The notes: generated by a model from the letters alone, not told the origin. A DNA stretch of 64,000 nucleotides from Sipunculus nudus (GCA_026874595.1 CM049322.1:40294840-40358839); one strand, 5' to 3'; positions 1-12,621 are shown, counted from the stretch's first letter. Made by a program: numbers and translations.

Positions 1-2104
1 TGTCAAGTTCATGTGATAGCCAGCATGTAATTACTAAATTGTAGAGTCTGAACAATATCTCGCATAAGCTTTTCCTTTATGATCTGATAGGATTTGTATC
101 GCTGTCCTTTAGTTGTGAACACAAAATCTTAACATCTACAATAAAATTCTACCTGTACTAGATGTAGCAGTCGGAGCCTATAAACGACCGCCAAAATCTT
201 CAAATCAGACTTTCCAATAATATCTGCCTTTCAGTAAAAAGGCTGAACAAACGCTGCCCTCTTGCCTAGTAATGGGCGAACTTATCCTTGGACAAAGGGG
301 TTGCCCGAGGTCATTATGATATATAATTCATGAAGTATAAATTGATGGTCCATGTGGATCATGATCATTTTACGAAGAATCTCAGTAGCAGTTTAAATTG
401 ATTACAATAACAATGCGAATGTTTATTACATAACGTCCTGTTTAAAATAACCGTCTGAGGGGATAGCAATAAATGTAATTCTAGTCTCTGGACCAAATTG
501 TACTCACACATTAATTAGGTGAACAGAGACCTCTTTATATAATTACCGTCCAGCAGATGTTAATAAAAAGACCACTGCAGTATTTACATGAAGCCGAGTA
601 CGGTGGTTCGCATAACGTATCCACTTAAAGGAACATAATCAGAAGCAATATTATACTTATTCTTACACTATCAGATAAAGTTTGCGTTATAAAAGAAATT
701 CCAGGCAAAACTATCCAAGCACACGGTCTCAGTACCTTCCTTAGAGCGGTTGAACACCTTGTTGTCATTTTGCGTGTCTGTAAACACAGTCCCCGAATGT
801 CTGTTAACAATAACAAGGCCTCGTGGCCGGATGTTCGATTTTGTGCATGCGCGACAGATAACATGCGACGTTTTCCCAGCGGAAACACGTATTACATTTT
901 TTGGGCAAAGTTAGTCAGGGCATCTTCTTAATGACATATATTTTGGCCAAGGCGGTGCACGTAGTATAATGCCTTTTGTTTATGTTGACACCTGTGATCG
1001 CGCCCGGTAAATGTTTTTAACAATTGTGTACAAGAGTAAGCCAACGGTTTCAGGTACCAATTCAGGTACTTATATAAAAGAGAAGAAGCTATTTTTCGTG
1101 TGTATGCAACATGCTTTAGAGTTAATTGGACCCCTTTAATACCGAAGGATACAGGGCTCCTATGAAGTGTAGATTTGTTGCGAAAGAAAGCGGACATCCT
1201 GATGCAATGTGTGCAGGTCTGGGCATTTTCGTGCCAGTTGCAATCTTCCTTGTTTGAGCGTTGATTCTCAAGCCATACAGTCTCCGACCTACGTATCTAT
1301 AAGGAGTGCCATGGGATCGACATAAGAATGGATGCACTACATAACGATACGAATATATTTCCTTTTAGAGGTACTATTTGAGATTGGTAAAGTGGATATG
1401 TATGCAAGTTTGGAAAACGATGTTTCAAACTGTGGCATATTTTTTTAAATTACGTTTATTAATTAAATAAAAAAAAACTGACACGACTACCAAAACCAAT
1501 ATAATAACCGAGTTTTATTGTTTATTATCAAACACAATCGATAAAGATAGTGACAGCCAAAAAACTAATTTTGTATGATAGTTCAATTTTTAATAATAAT
1601 AACTATTTTAGTAACTAAATTTCTTGATTCAGGACATGAATGGGATAGCAAATCCTTGTGGTATTGAACAGAGTAACAAAATCAGCCTTCCGCAAGAGGT
1701 CATTTCTACTTCAAAAAGGACCTATTCCAGTTTGGAATTGGGGTGATAGGCCTAGACTACTTGTGTCCATTGTCAAACTTCATAATCAAACATTTGCTAC
1801 ATTTCAAGGAACCCCTTCTACTTATATTCTCATGTAGGTGCTGACAAAATATTACTTATACCGTGACGTTCGTACCAGAAAAACACGGATGTTTATACAA
1901 TTTGCCTAACCACAATTCTGTTCCAAACATACTTTACCGGACTATATTACCCTCTTCACTACATTTACACGTCTATTTGGAAGCCCCGGTGCATTGTAGG
2001 GCTTAGATTTCATTGCCAACGACTCCAAAAAGCAGAGTCGTACTCTTGAAACTAAATTTGATCAATTAAGCATAATTGTACACGTTTTTTATATCAATTA
2101 AGCA
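1..2104. other. no gene seen; AT-rich with old repeat traces
   Basis: 770-1010 shows short similarities to 8860-9080 ('ataacaag', 'gcgcgaca'-type words). The segment around 1860-2030 weakly resembles 61570-61720 ('gtgcattgt', 'tctgttccaa'). Nothing else is supportable. Confidence 0.4.
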
Positions 2105-2300
2105 CTCTCAGTGGCTCAGATTGTGGCGTACGGTAGTGTCTACAGGTGGAGGGAAGCGGAAAATCCGGAGAAAACCACCGTCCCTGGACGGTCAACTGTA
2201 AACCACTCGCATGGCCACGACGGGGATCGAACCCGGGTCACAAGAGGAGGGAGCCGAGTGTTTAACCCCTCGACTACCAAGGTTCTTTACGATGCGACTA
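2105..2300 (-). mobile_element. tRNA-derived SINE, family 1
   Basis: On the minus strand a tRNA-like head carries an A-box (TAGTCGAGGGG) and a B-box (GGTTCGATCCC). A body with GGTGGTTTTCTCCGG and TTCCCTCCACC follows, a motif often seen in invertebrate tRNA-SINEs. It is homologous to 6800-7020 (same strand) and to 9790-9990 (opposite strand, part of the palindrome). The shared region extends on to about 2640, so the SINE sits inside a larger duplicated segment. Confidence 0.65.
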
Positions 2301-2829
2301 CCAAATATACTATTCATTATTATCATGATTAAAATCCAGTATGACAAGTCTACGTTAGTAAGCGTTCAATAAGAGTTCTGACGGGGAAATTAAGTTAACG
2401 GCAAGTGCTATCCCAAGGGACAAGAACGGCCCACTCAGGAAAGTCAATATGTCTCGGCTATTTGCTTTATATTGACCGTAATCGTTAACGTGAGAGACTC
2501 TCTAATATTATTATTTTCACATTGATTCAGACATGTAGAGCACTGACAGAAATCCCTTTCTGGAACAGTTGTTAACGAGACATTGATGAAAACCTCATGC
2601 TTAATTTCTGAGAATTTTAAGGTTCGCTATTTAAGACTGGAATGATGAATATTTGAAAGCACTGGTGAAGATGATTTTTTTTTATTGTTATCACAATTCA
2701 GGGTGTGACTATAGCTTTTCACACAGGTGATTCTAAAGCAATGAAAAGTACAAAGTCAGCTCCTGGGTCATATGACTTCTGGTCTATACCTGTTTAAATA
2801 CGAAAATGGCATCGTCAATCACATTCCAC

Positions 2830-2831
<2 letters not shown>

Positions 2832-2877
<46 letters not shown>
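2832..2877 (+). repeat. (AT)n microsatellite
   Basis: An uninterrupted AT run of about 46 bp. Confidence 0.95.
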
Positions 2878-2880
<3 letters not shown>

Positions 2881-3379
2881 TGAAACCTCGTTGTGTCGAA
2901 GTCGAAGGGACCAAGTTGTCAAGTTTGAATTTTTTTTTATTTAAGTAACGCGGCGTACAACATCCAGTCTTTAGGTCGGATGTTTCATTCCTTGGAATGT
3001 TTCTGGAAAGAATATTATCTTTTCAGTGTATGTTTTCGATGCACAGGATAACTGAAAACAACATATTTTGCTATAATTAATCCCTTTTGTTTCTTACTTT
3101 AACAATAATATTTCAGTTCAACATAAACGTGTAAGATTAACCCAAACACGCTGCTGGTGAAAACATAAATCGTTCCCAGCTGTAACAGCGTCATTATATC
3201 TGTATACGACACAACCGTAAGAGTAAAAAGGATCTATGCATAACAAACGTATGTTTAATATAAACGAAATATAGTGTTTCTCCTTTAAAAAATGATGGTA
3301 TCAGCCAATATTGCGTTCTGAAAACGTTTAAAAACAGGATAAAATACGAGAGGAAGCGTGTGATACTGCCCTGTAACGT

Positions 3380-3460
3380 AGTCCGAAACCGGAATGGAAT
3401 TCTGCAGATGCACATATATGTAGTTAAGTTAGCATTAAAATAAAAGGAGGCGGTAATCTC
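3380..3460 (+). mobile_element. SINE family 2 tail fragment
   Basis: About 80 bp matching only the 3' tail: 'ggaatggaattctgcagatg' then 'gttaagttagcat' and 'ggaggcggtaatc'. Confidence 0.45.
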
Positions 3461-3479
3461 CACAAAAATAATGAAAAAA

Positions 3480-4080
3480 TAAGTGAGAAAATTTTATTGC
3501 AAATACTTAATGTAACTTTTAATAAGAAAATTCACTTATTTTCAAGCAACATACTAAGAATGTTGATCCTTAACTCGCGAGTTAACTGAGAATAACAGCA
3601 TGACAGTCGACGGTTAATGTCTTTCAAATGAGGTCTGTTGCAAACGTGAAGCTCGGAAAAACACATTTGAACAGGATACTCTGTTTTAAAGTAAAGTATT
3701 AAACGGTAACATAATCTGTCACGTCTGTGTGGTACCTGACTGAACGACAAAACATTTATAATGTTCAGTCAGTGAAACCAGATGTGTGGATGATTAGATA
3801 AAGAAGCCCCTGTTCACAATGTACTTTGTCAATAAAATGCTGGCCCAAGGACGGGCAATATTAAATGCCATTTACTGCACCTCCAAGGGTAAATGGTCCG
3901 TCAAATAAGAACAAAATGTAATAAACATTAGGAATCTGGTCGGAATAAGGAAAAGGTTATTGTAACCTAGCAAAGACCGAGAGACCCATGGCGACGCAGT
4001 AGGATCTGTTGATATTGGAAGAAAGAGCGAACCCATATACTATATTATTTTTGTCCTCAGTTAAAGATCCAAATTTTTAA
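3480..4080 (+). repeat. divergent inverted copy of the 7.68-8.13 kb segment
   Basis: It shares 'gatgattagataaagaagcc', 'tgctggcccaaggacggg' and 'gtcaaataagaacaaaatgt' with the reverse complement of 7680-8130. The reading frame seen there is broken by a small indel here. Confidence 0.65.
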
Positions 4081-4794
4081 GCTTCCCCATAAGATTAACC
4101 AAAATAAAGTAAATAAAAGGCCATTCCGAGGAATCCCTATTTCTGCTCCCTTTCTAAGAGAGAGAGAGAAAGAGAGAGAGAGGGGGAGGGGGTCTTCCCA
4201 TGCGATAAAATAGAGAAGATCAAATACCTTTTTAAAAATTGCAACCTAGCGATATTAATAGGTCGGCTACGGACAGGGTGAGAATAAGGTCAGGGTCAAA
4301 AGGTGCTATCTGGTATAAATTTATCACTAAAATTAATATTGTGTCCAAAGGTCGGATTTGAAAATCAGTCAGATCTATCGGATATGATTTGTTTAGTTAT
4401 CGATATTGACCGCAATTGTATGTGTTTGTGTCTCCTAAAGACTGGCTTGCCATTTTGATATGTCAATGAAAGGATCAAAATGCCCTAGTTCAAACCAAGC
4501 TGGTTATAAATAAAGACTCAAAGATAAAGTATGTTTGTTAATGGTTACAAGTCTATGTGTATCTTTGTTATTATTTGAACCTCATGTACTATATATCCAT
4601 CATATTTAATTCTGTTACAAGCAAAGTATATATGTATAAATCAGAGGTCAATGTATTTACGTGTAATCAAGCTTCAAGCAAATAATCTAAATCAAGTTTT
4701 CTCAGCGAATAATACGTTTTTCACACATCGAGAAAGATATTAGATCACCCCTTTTTAACCGAATTATTCATGATCAAACCTCTAGAGGATATGC

Positions 4795-5244
4795 AGACAG
4801 AGTAAGCTTGGAAGAACATTGATCCAACTGAGCTAACATCCTGAGTTCAGATAATCTTCTTTACCTCGTTCTCTCAGTATTGACAGCTGTAGACAGGCCA
4901 GGCTGGCATATGATCCGAATAGCCGACAGCAAAAGAGGTTAATGTTATATTTTTCTGCACATCTTCTTCCATTCGGCGACACATATTGAGACAAGATGAC
5001 AGTTACTTGTTGATCGGCATGAAATAGGGAGAGAGTGGGGACGGGTAGTAGCAGGGAGAAATAGAGACAGATATGAGAAAGAGAGAAATAGAGGCCTCAT
5101 TAAACAGAAAGACAGAGGGGATGGGGGTGGCACCAGGTAGAAATAGAGACAATTATATGAGAGAGAAGCAGGTAGAAATAGAGGCCTAATTAAACAGAGA
5201 GAAAGGGGGGACGGGTGGCAGCAGGTCGAAATAGAGCCAGACAT

Positions 5245-5304
<60 letters not shown>

Positions 5305-6119
5305 TCAAAGAGAGTGAGAGAGGGAGGGAGAGAGAGGGCACATAAAAATAGAGAGATATACATAACTGAAACAGAGAGAGGAAGAGACGGAAAAATAGAG
5401 ACAGACATATATAAATAGAGAGAGAGAAACAGAAGCATATACAAAGAGAGAGAGAGAGAGAGAGACGGAGACAGACGCAGACGGAGAGAGGGACACGGCG
5501 AAATAGAGAGAGACCGTGAGAGTAATCGAGTGATATCTGGGAATAAGCGTGAAGAATAACAGCTAAATAGCAAGAAATGTTTTAATCAATGAAATTACCT
5601 TGGTAACAGTAAATCTAGATCCTTCAGGGAGAATTCGGTAAATACACTTCACGGACTTTCAGATGAGAAAAGCCGAAGTTTTCATCAAAACTTTGTTTAC
5701 ATTATCGAACCCATCCCTTCATGAGATTGGCCCACCTGCATTAATATGATTTAGTTTACCCTAATTCCCACGAAGAACTTCTAGACAAAACATTAATCAA
5801 TCCTTCCCTGAAATACTTAATGTATCTGTCTACAGTTTGTGTTTGCAGTTGTCCTACGATGTATGAGTTTTAAAACATACTTATCAAACTAAAAATTTTA
5901 AAAGTTTAAATAATAAAACAGTATTATATTGCTCCCAGATTTATTTATTTCTTCCGGCAACATTATGCAATTTATGTCTGGTGTTATAATAATTCCAATG
6001 ACAACCAGTAAAAAATCCGACTATTTGAATATTCGGGGGGGGGGGAGGGGGGCTGCACTAAATGCTCAAATAAATTAAAAGAAATCCTATATTTATCTTA
6101 ATGTTTTGTTTTTATTAAG
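4795..6119. repeat. duplicated unit U1 with purine-rich core
   Basis: The head (4795-5010) and tail (5560-6119) match the head (13545-13720) and tail (15295-15805) of a second unit. The head also matches 6120-6304, so a second copy starts directly behind U1. The core (5025-5520) is GA-rich and varies between copies. No coding function is visible; the apparent reading frames in the core are simple Leu/Ser repeats. Confidence 0.7.
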
Positions 6120-6304
6120 GTTGGAAGAAAACTAGTCCAACAGGTCCAACATCCTGAGATAAGGTATTCCTTTTTATCCTCGTTCTCCTTGTAGTGACAG
6201 CTGTAACCAGGTCAGGCTGGCAAATGATCCGAATGGCCGACAGCAAAGGAGCTTAATGCTATATTTTTCTGCACATCTTCGTCAATTCGGCGACAAATAT
6301 TGGG

Positions 6305-7595
6305 ACAAGATGACAGTTATTTGTTTATTGCCACACACTTCCGGTCCCCGCCGTCTATATGTGTTTCCAAATTGGGTGTCGGGCGGTTGTTTGGAATAAT
6401 GACGAAGTTACCTTCCGTAACCCGATGCCTTTATATTCAATATATATTTAGACATGGGCTCTCAATGCCAAAGTCTCTGTACTTTGCTTTCTTTGATGCA
6501 TTAGCCAGTATTGCGAAAAAACATAAATACTGAAAGAGAGAGAGAGGGGTTAATTTATTTATTGATGCATTGGTAGAGAAGTAAAGATGAGAGAGAGAGG
6601 CAGAGAGAAATAGACAGAAATAAACAGAGACAGAAAGAGAGAAAGAGAGAGAGAGGGAGGGAGAAATACATAGAGATAAACAGAGAAAGTGAGAAACAGA
6701 CAGGCATAAACACAGAGAGAGAGAGAGAGAGGGGGGGGGGGGGATATATACAGAGTGAAGTTAGCATTGAAGATTGTACAAGTAAGTGATATAATAAGAC
6801 ATTCTCAGCGACTCGGGTTGAGGGGTCCGGTAATGTCCAGATGTAAAGGAAATCACTGGCCCTTGATGGGTCATTGCAGCCTACTCTCTTAGCCACACCG
6901 GGGATCGAATTCGGGTCACCAGAGGAAAGAGCCGAGCGTTTTACCCCTCGACTGCCGTGACCATTGCGAGTCCGATTCTTTGCAGTGTGAGTACGAAATA
7001 TCCTATCACTGATGTTAATCAAATGCGACAAGGTTACGTTTGAAAGTATTTACCGAGGATCCAGAGGGGTAAATTAAGTTGACTTTCATTTGCTATCTTC
7101 AGGGACAAGAGCGTCCCTCAGGGAAGTCAATATGTCTTGGCTATTTGCTTTATATTGACCGTGAAGATCCCCGCGAGAGCCTTTCTAATTTCATTTTCTT
7201 CACATTTGGTCAGACCTGTAGGGAACTGACAGAAATCCCATTCTTGGAATTTGTAACAAGACAGCCGGATTGATGAAAACCTCATGTCTACTGACTTAGC
7301 GACATATTCATCGAGCCGACTCTTGATACTTCTTTCCAGGCACCATATTCACCTGATAACCTTGATATAGAGTGTGTTCTTATAATGACCCATAGATGGC
7401 GCTATAATGCAGCTAAGGTATATATAATTTTATATTTATGTATACATAAGTTATATATATTATTTACATGTGTGTAAATATATATATATATATATTTATA
7501 TATATATTGTTGCAGGTAAAAGTATACGATTAACCCCAACACGTTGCTTGCGATAAAAATATATCGCTCATGCAAGCCGAACATATATGTATAGG
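6305..7595 (+). repeat. palindrome 1, left arm (1.29 kb)
   Basis: The reverse complement of this arm is found at 9181-10466, nearly identical, with differences mainly in G/C-run length and a few bases near 7250. It includes the U2 continuation, a GA tract, a SINE copy and an AT tract. Confidence 0.9.
6795..7025 (-). mobile_element. tRNA-derived SINE, family 1 (copy in left palindrome arm)
   Basis: Same family as 2105-2300, with the B-box as AATTCGATCCC and the A-box GCAGTCGAGGGG. The downstream 7025-7290 segment matches 2340-2640, including a shared run about the motif 'ggctatttgctttatattga'. Confidence 0.6.
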
Positions 7596-9180
7596 GGGGG
7601 AATAGTAGTAGGAATAGTTTGGATAGACTTTGTTGCTTCAAATCAGGATCCAAAATAATTATTAGGTGCAAATCTATTACAATATAGTGAAATTAACTCT
7701 GGAAAATAATCTTTTTGAAAAATCTCCGATTGGAGGTTTAAAATATTCGATATTTAACTAAACACTAAAATTATATAGAAAATGGGTTGCCTGTTCCATC
7801 CAAAAACAGATCCTGTTGCCTGGCAAATGGGTCTCCCTGGTTTGTATGCATAGATTCAATAACCTCCGGGGGCAACCTGACCTTACTCCGACCAGATTCC
7901 CAATGTTTATTACATTTTGTTCTTATTTGACGGAACAATTGCTCTTGGGGTGCAGTAAGTGGTAGTTTGAAAAAGCCCCGTCCTTGGGCCAGCGTTCTAT
8001 TGACAAAGTACATAGTGAACAGAGGCTTCTTTATCTAATCATCAACACATCTGGTTTCACTGATTAGGCTTTATAACTGTGTTGTCATTCAGTCAGGTAC
8101 TGCACAGACGTGACGGAATTTGTTACCGCTTATTAACTTTCATTAATACAGTGTGTTCTTGGAAAATGTGTCTACTGTGCATCACACATTTGGGATATAC
8201 GTCATTTGAAAGAAATTTACCATGAACTTTTTGAATCTGGTATTTTCTGATATATACGTGTTGTGACAGAGGTCACCTGGTGAGGTATAGAAATGCTGTT
8301 CTCTTCTTGTTCACTCACGACTGTAGTAGCGACCATCTTGTGTTTCAAGGCACATCGTTCCTCACCCCTCACCTTAAAATAATTACGGCGGAATGCAATA
8401 ATTACATGGTAAAGCCGTTCCGGTACACATGCTTAGTCACTTCAATTCACCTGTTTTAGACATTCTTTGATACTGATTGATTTATTTATTGTCTTCATAA
8501 AATTTCCATTACAGATCAATCCCACTGATATGGAAACATACAGATACATGTCTAACAAGATAAAAAATGATGCAAGTGTTAGAAGTCATGGAATCTTAGC
8601 AATTAAAAATAGCCTTTCGTTTTGTGAGGTATACTTCCTAGAGGACCTTTAAAGCAGTTTAACAAGATGGCAGACCATGCAAACAGTTTAGAAAATTTTA
8701 TACGTTTAATGACTAATGTTAATTTCACAGCGCTGACTAAGAGTATCAAACAAAGAAATACATATAAATGTACACTGACGACAAGTTACATATATTAAAA
8801 ATGAATGACTAAGAATTATATAAAAAGAGTTAGAGTGATTTTAAATGTGGCTGAGTAAACACAGCACATGTGCGTCTGTTGACCATAACAAGACTGCATG
8901 AAAAGGGGGTCCTGATATGCACGTGCGCGACAACTCCCGAACAAGGAGATAAAAAAACAAGAAATAGATATACAGATGAACACCGGTTGGAGGCATGAAA
9001 CCTGATTTGTGAAGTCGCGCGGTACGGCTATCATGTGTCATAGACACTATGTTTATATTGTGCACAACTGATCGCGTATGATGTAAGCTCTCTTCCAGTT
9101 TAAGAACGAAATATTGGCTGAAACAATCATATATCGAGGGGTTACACTGTATTTCGTGTAATGCAAATAGGTCCCTTTAA
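7596..9180. other. palindrome 1 spacer (1.58 kb)
   Basis: Unique within the palindrome. Its 7680-8130 part matches 3480-4080 in the opposite orientation. Around 8850-9080 there is weak similarity to 770-1010. The spacer contains a minus-strand open frame at 7771-8013. Confidence 0.7.
7771..8013 (-). CDS. hypothetical 80-aa open frame, repeated in broken form at 3.8 kb
   Basis: I do not recognise a family. The peptide begins MYFVNRTLAQGRG and is hydrophilic, with KVRLPPEVIESM in the middle. A homologous plus-strand segment at 3821-4060 starts MYFVNKMLAQGR but is frameshifted. The retained frame in one copy hints at former coding sequence, perhaps from a mobile element; it may also be chance. 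Confidence 0.25.
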   Translation of the reverse strand: MYFVNRTLAQGRGFFKLPLTAPQEQLFRQIRTKCNKHWESGRSKVRLPPEVIESMHTNQGDPFARQQDLFLDGTGNPFSI

Positions 9181-10466
9181 CCTATACATATATGTTCGGC
9201 TTGCATGAGCGATATATTTTTATCGCAAGCAACGTGTTGGGGTTAATCGTATACTTTTACCTGCAACAATATATATATAAATATATATATATATATATTT
9301 ACACACATGTAAATAATATATATAACTTATGTATACATAAATATAAAATTATATATACCTTAGCTGCATTATAGCGCCATCTATGGGTCATTATAAGAAC
9401 ACACTCTATATCAAGGTTATCAGGTGAATATGGTGCCTGGAAAGAAGTATCAAGAGTCGGCTCGATGAATATGTCGCTAAGTCAGTAGACATGAGGTTTT
9501 CATCAATCCGGCTGTCTTGTTACAAATGTCCAAGAATGGGATTTCTGTCAGTTCCCTACAGGTCTGACCAAATGTGAAGAAAATGAAATTAGAAAGGCTC
9601 TCGCGGGAATCTTCACGGTCAATATAAAGCAAATAGCCAAAACATATTGACTTCCCTGAGGGACGCTCTTGTCCCTGAAGATAGCAAATGAAAGTCAACT
9701 TAATTTACCCCTCTGGATCCTCGGTAAATACTTTCAAACGTAACCTTGTCGCATTTGATTAACATCAGTGATAGGATATTTCGTACTCACACTGCAAAGA
9801 ATCGGACTCGCAATGGTCACGGCAGTCGAGGGGTAAAACGCTCGGCTCTTTCCTCTGGTGACCCGAATTCGATCCCCGGTGTGGCTAAGAGAGTAGGCTG
9901 CAATGACCCATCAAGGGCCAGTGATTTCCTTTACATCTGGACATTACCGGACCCCTCAACCCGAGTCGCTGAGAATGTCTTATTATATCACTTACTTGTA
10001 CAATCTTCAATGCTAACTTCACTCTGTATATATCCCCCCCCCTCTCTCTCTCTCTCTCTGTTTATGTCTGTCTGTTTCTCACTTTCTCTGTTTATCTCTA
10101 TGTATTTCTCCCTCCCTCTCTCTCTCTTTCTCTCTTTCTGTCTCTGTTTATTTCTGTCTATTTCTCTCTGCCTCTCTCTCTCATCTTTACTTCTCTACCA
10201 ATGCATCAATAAATAAATTAACCCCTCTCTCTCTCTTTCAGTATTTATGTTTTTTCGCAATACTGGCTAATGCATCAAAGAAAGCAAAGTACAGAGACTT
10301 TGGCATTGAGAGCCCATGTCTAAATATATATTGAATATAAAGGCATCGGGTTACGGAAGGTAACTTCGTCATTATTCCAAACAACCGCCCGACACCCAAT
10401 TTGGAAACACATATAGACGGCGGGGACCGGAAGTGTGTGGCAATAAACAAATAACTGTCATCTTGT
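9181..10466 (-). repeat. palindrome 1, right arm
   Basis: Mirror of 6305-7595. Its outer end stops at 10466, one base before the left arm of palindrome 2. Confidence 0.9.
9745..9990 (+). mobile_element. tRNA-derived SINE, family 1 (copy in right palindrome arm)
   Basis: Mirror copy of the 6795-7025 SINE, nearly identical because it lies in the second arm of the 6.3-10.5 kb palindrome. Confidence 0.6.
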
Positions 10467-10467
10467 T

Positions 10468-11327
10468 ATTACGGGGATTCACTTTTTCGTTTTTTTTTTT
10501 TTTTTTTGGCGTTGTGAAAAAAAAGTATTCTTGTCTAAGAAAATTTGATTTTGAAACCCAGACGAAATTAGTGGCTTAAAGTTAGTTTACACAAAAATGC
10601 AGTTACCTTTGATCTATATATATTGTTACAGAAGTCTGTTTTATTCTACGCTGTTGACATCCTCTTTTATTGTGCGCTGTTGAAATTCAGATTCGTGTTG
10701 GGCTCAAGCCCTGGGCGTTGCAATGCTACAGCGCTCGGTTTAATCCTTACTGGTTGAATTCTCGCTGTCGTGCTAGTCTAGAATGTTCAAGTGCATGTGT
10801 ATTGTTCTTGAGATTGTTCGGGTAATGGAAATTTCTCGACTTGAGGTGAATAAATAAGGGGCGGTGTTTAGAGCCGGAAGAGAGAGGAGAGAAATATTCA
10901 AGCGGACACAGAAGAGTGTGTGTCAGTTTGGGACCGTTTCTGATAATTGCGGCAGTTATAGAAATTCTTCGAAATTTGTGACGGATTTTATATGGTCTTC
11001 AGTTTGCCTTTGGGATCACTATCAAAACTTCACTTTTGGATTACAACAAATTGATTTTGTGATTAAACTGGACTGTTATTCTCTGAGAAGATTTATGTGA
11101 ACTGTTCATCTGGATGATACGTTTTAAAGGAATTGTTGTCGCTGTGACAGTGGTGGTATGTAGGTACTGTACACTTTTTTTATTATACTATGTAATAGTA
11201 TTTATTTGCTGTTGTACTGTTGTTATACTGTAAAATTGTATTGATTTAGTGTATTGTAATATTAGGGTTGTTTTAGGAATATATAATAATTATTTGTTAA
11301 CAAAAAAAACACTGACTACTTTATTCA
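10468..11327 (+). repeat. palindrome 2, left arm (0.86 kb)
   Basis: The reverse complement lies at 12622-13482, about 99% identical, with single-base changes near 10575, 10639 and 10748 and a poly-T length change. The arm contains most of an LTR plus 156 bp of its left flank. Confidence 0.9.
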
Positions 11328-11440
11328 TTCCCCTAGACATTTCACGCTGCCTTGTGTTACAGAAATGATATTTTTTATCTCTATTAAAAAATTTATGTTC
11401 GTCACGACTACGTGATCTCTTGATATTAGGTTCCGTAACA
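10624..11440 (+). mobile_element. solo LTR, Ty3/gypsy-like (817 bp)
   Basis: It starts TGTTACAG and ends CCGTAACA, the inverted LTR termini usual in Ty3/gypsy elements. It is flanked by 'atat' on both sides (10620-10623 and 11441-11444), a possible 4-bp target duplication, weak because it is AT-only. A second, diverged copy is at 43052-43825. No gag or pol sequence is next to it. Confidence 0.65.
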
Positions 11441-12621
11441 ATATGTACATTGCTTGTGACAAAATAAAAAATGATGGATGAACAGTGCATGCAGTTCAAA
11501 TCATAAAAAAGCACACATAGACTTGAAACCACAGGCAATCATAAATTTGTCCTGAATTTATTATCTTTAACCAGTTTGGTTTGCCCTAGCGGCACTTTTG
11601 TCCTGTCATGGACGAATCTATTGGCAATCCATTGAGTGGCAGGGAAAGCCACATTAAGAACCGCAATCACTGTGTCGATATTTTTTTTAAAGATTTTTTT
11701 GGTGGAGGTAACCGCCTCCATATTTTAATGCTCACTTATCTTATTCTTAAACTAAGTATGTACATCTGCAGAGTTTCCATTTCGGTTTGGGACTACTTGA
11801 CAGGGCGGTAGCACTCGCTTCCTATCATTTTTATTTTGTATCCCGGTGTCTACCGCACCTGCGGGTCCCGGGTGTGCAATTATCCCCATTGCTGGGTCAT
11901 AACACCGAGGAACCCCCCAAAGACGCACTCGTATGTGTGTGATACACGGCTGTGGGGCACAGCCTTCCCATTAAGCCTGCAGAGCGCTTACCCTTGGTTG
12001 GGGCCGACCGTGAAAAACCTCACCTCCTCGGCTGAGATTCGAACCAACGATCTCCCGGCTTTGAGTCCTGCGCTCTACCCCTGAGCCACAGAAGTCGGTT
12101 CCACTGTATCGATAATTGAACAAATTGTATCCATAATCAAGGGCAGCAGCTCATTATTTTCGTATATAAATAAAAAGAAATTCGCTAATATATTCTGGTA
12201 TATTTGTTAAATCTGGGTGATTTTCAAAATATTTGCAAAATAAAATTCATAGGTCAAAAATTTGCACCAGTTATTTATTTTTTTACCAGGACATTTTTTT
12301 GTAACCCTCTCCGGAGCTGAATATCACTCGGGTTTCTCAATGTTTGTCCTCCATGTTTTTTCCGTACTGCTTGTTTTAGGCCTATATTGGACTTTAACCT
12401 AATATTGAAGCTAGACAGAGCATTCCGACTTTCCGTATTACTGCTGCTATAACTGTCCCGGGTAACTGGGAAAGGATTTTAAGACGGGGCGCGGTAAGGT
12501 CTGATCGCCTCGGCGCTTTCAAACATCTAGTTTTTAGGAGTATTTAATCAGGGCTCATGTACTGTAATTATGACTTGATCTTTGGCTTGAAACCTCCCCA
12601 TTCCCCTCAAATATACCCCCC
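11328..12621. other. palindrome 2 spacer
   Basis: It holds the end of the LTR (to 11440), AT-rich sequence, the SINE family 2 copy (11700-12108) and about 500 bp of sequence in which I see nothing. Confidence 0.6.
11700..12108 (-). mobile_element. tRNA-derived SINE, family 2, near full length
   Basis: The minus-strand head has A-box TGGCTCAGGGGTAGAGC and B-box GGTTCGAATCTC. The body holds 'gcgctctgcaggctta' and 'tgacccagcaatgggg', and the tail ends in 'ggaggcggttacct'. Other copies lie at 25005, 30800, 38410, 42420 and 52100. This copy sits in the spacer of the second palindrome. Confidence 0.75.

Noticed and set aside
2215-2285. Genuine tRNA gene on the minus strand
   Set aside because: A- and B-boxes are present but no cloverleaf with an acceptor stem forms, and the sequence continues into a SINE body.
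5244-5573. 109-aa Ser/Leu-rich minus-strand frame
   Set aside because: Simple-repeat translation of the purine core of unit U1.
10864-11100. 78-aa frame present in both arms of palindrome 2
   Set aside because: It lies inside the LTR, the related LTR at 43 kb does not keep the frame, and repetition is due to the palindrome.
12040-12105. Genuine tRNA gene on the minus strand
   Set aside because: The tRNA-like head is followed by the shared SINE body, and multiple copies exist in the window.
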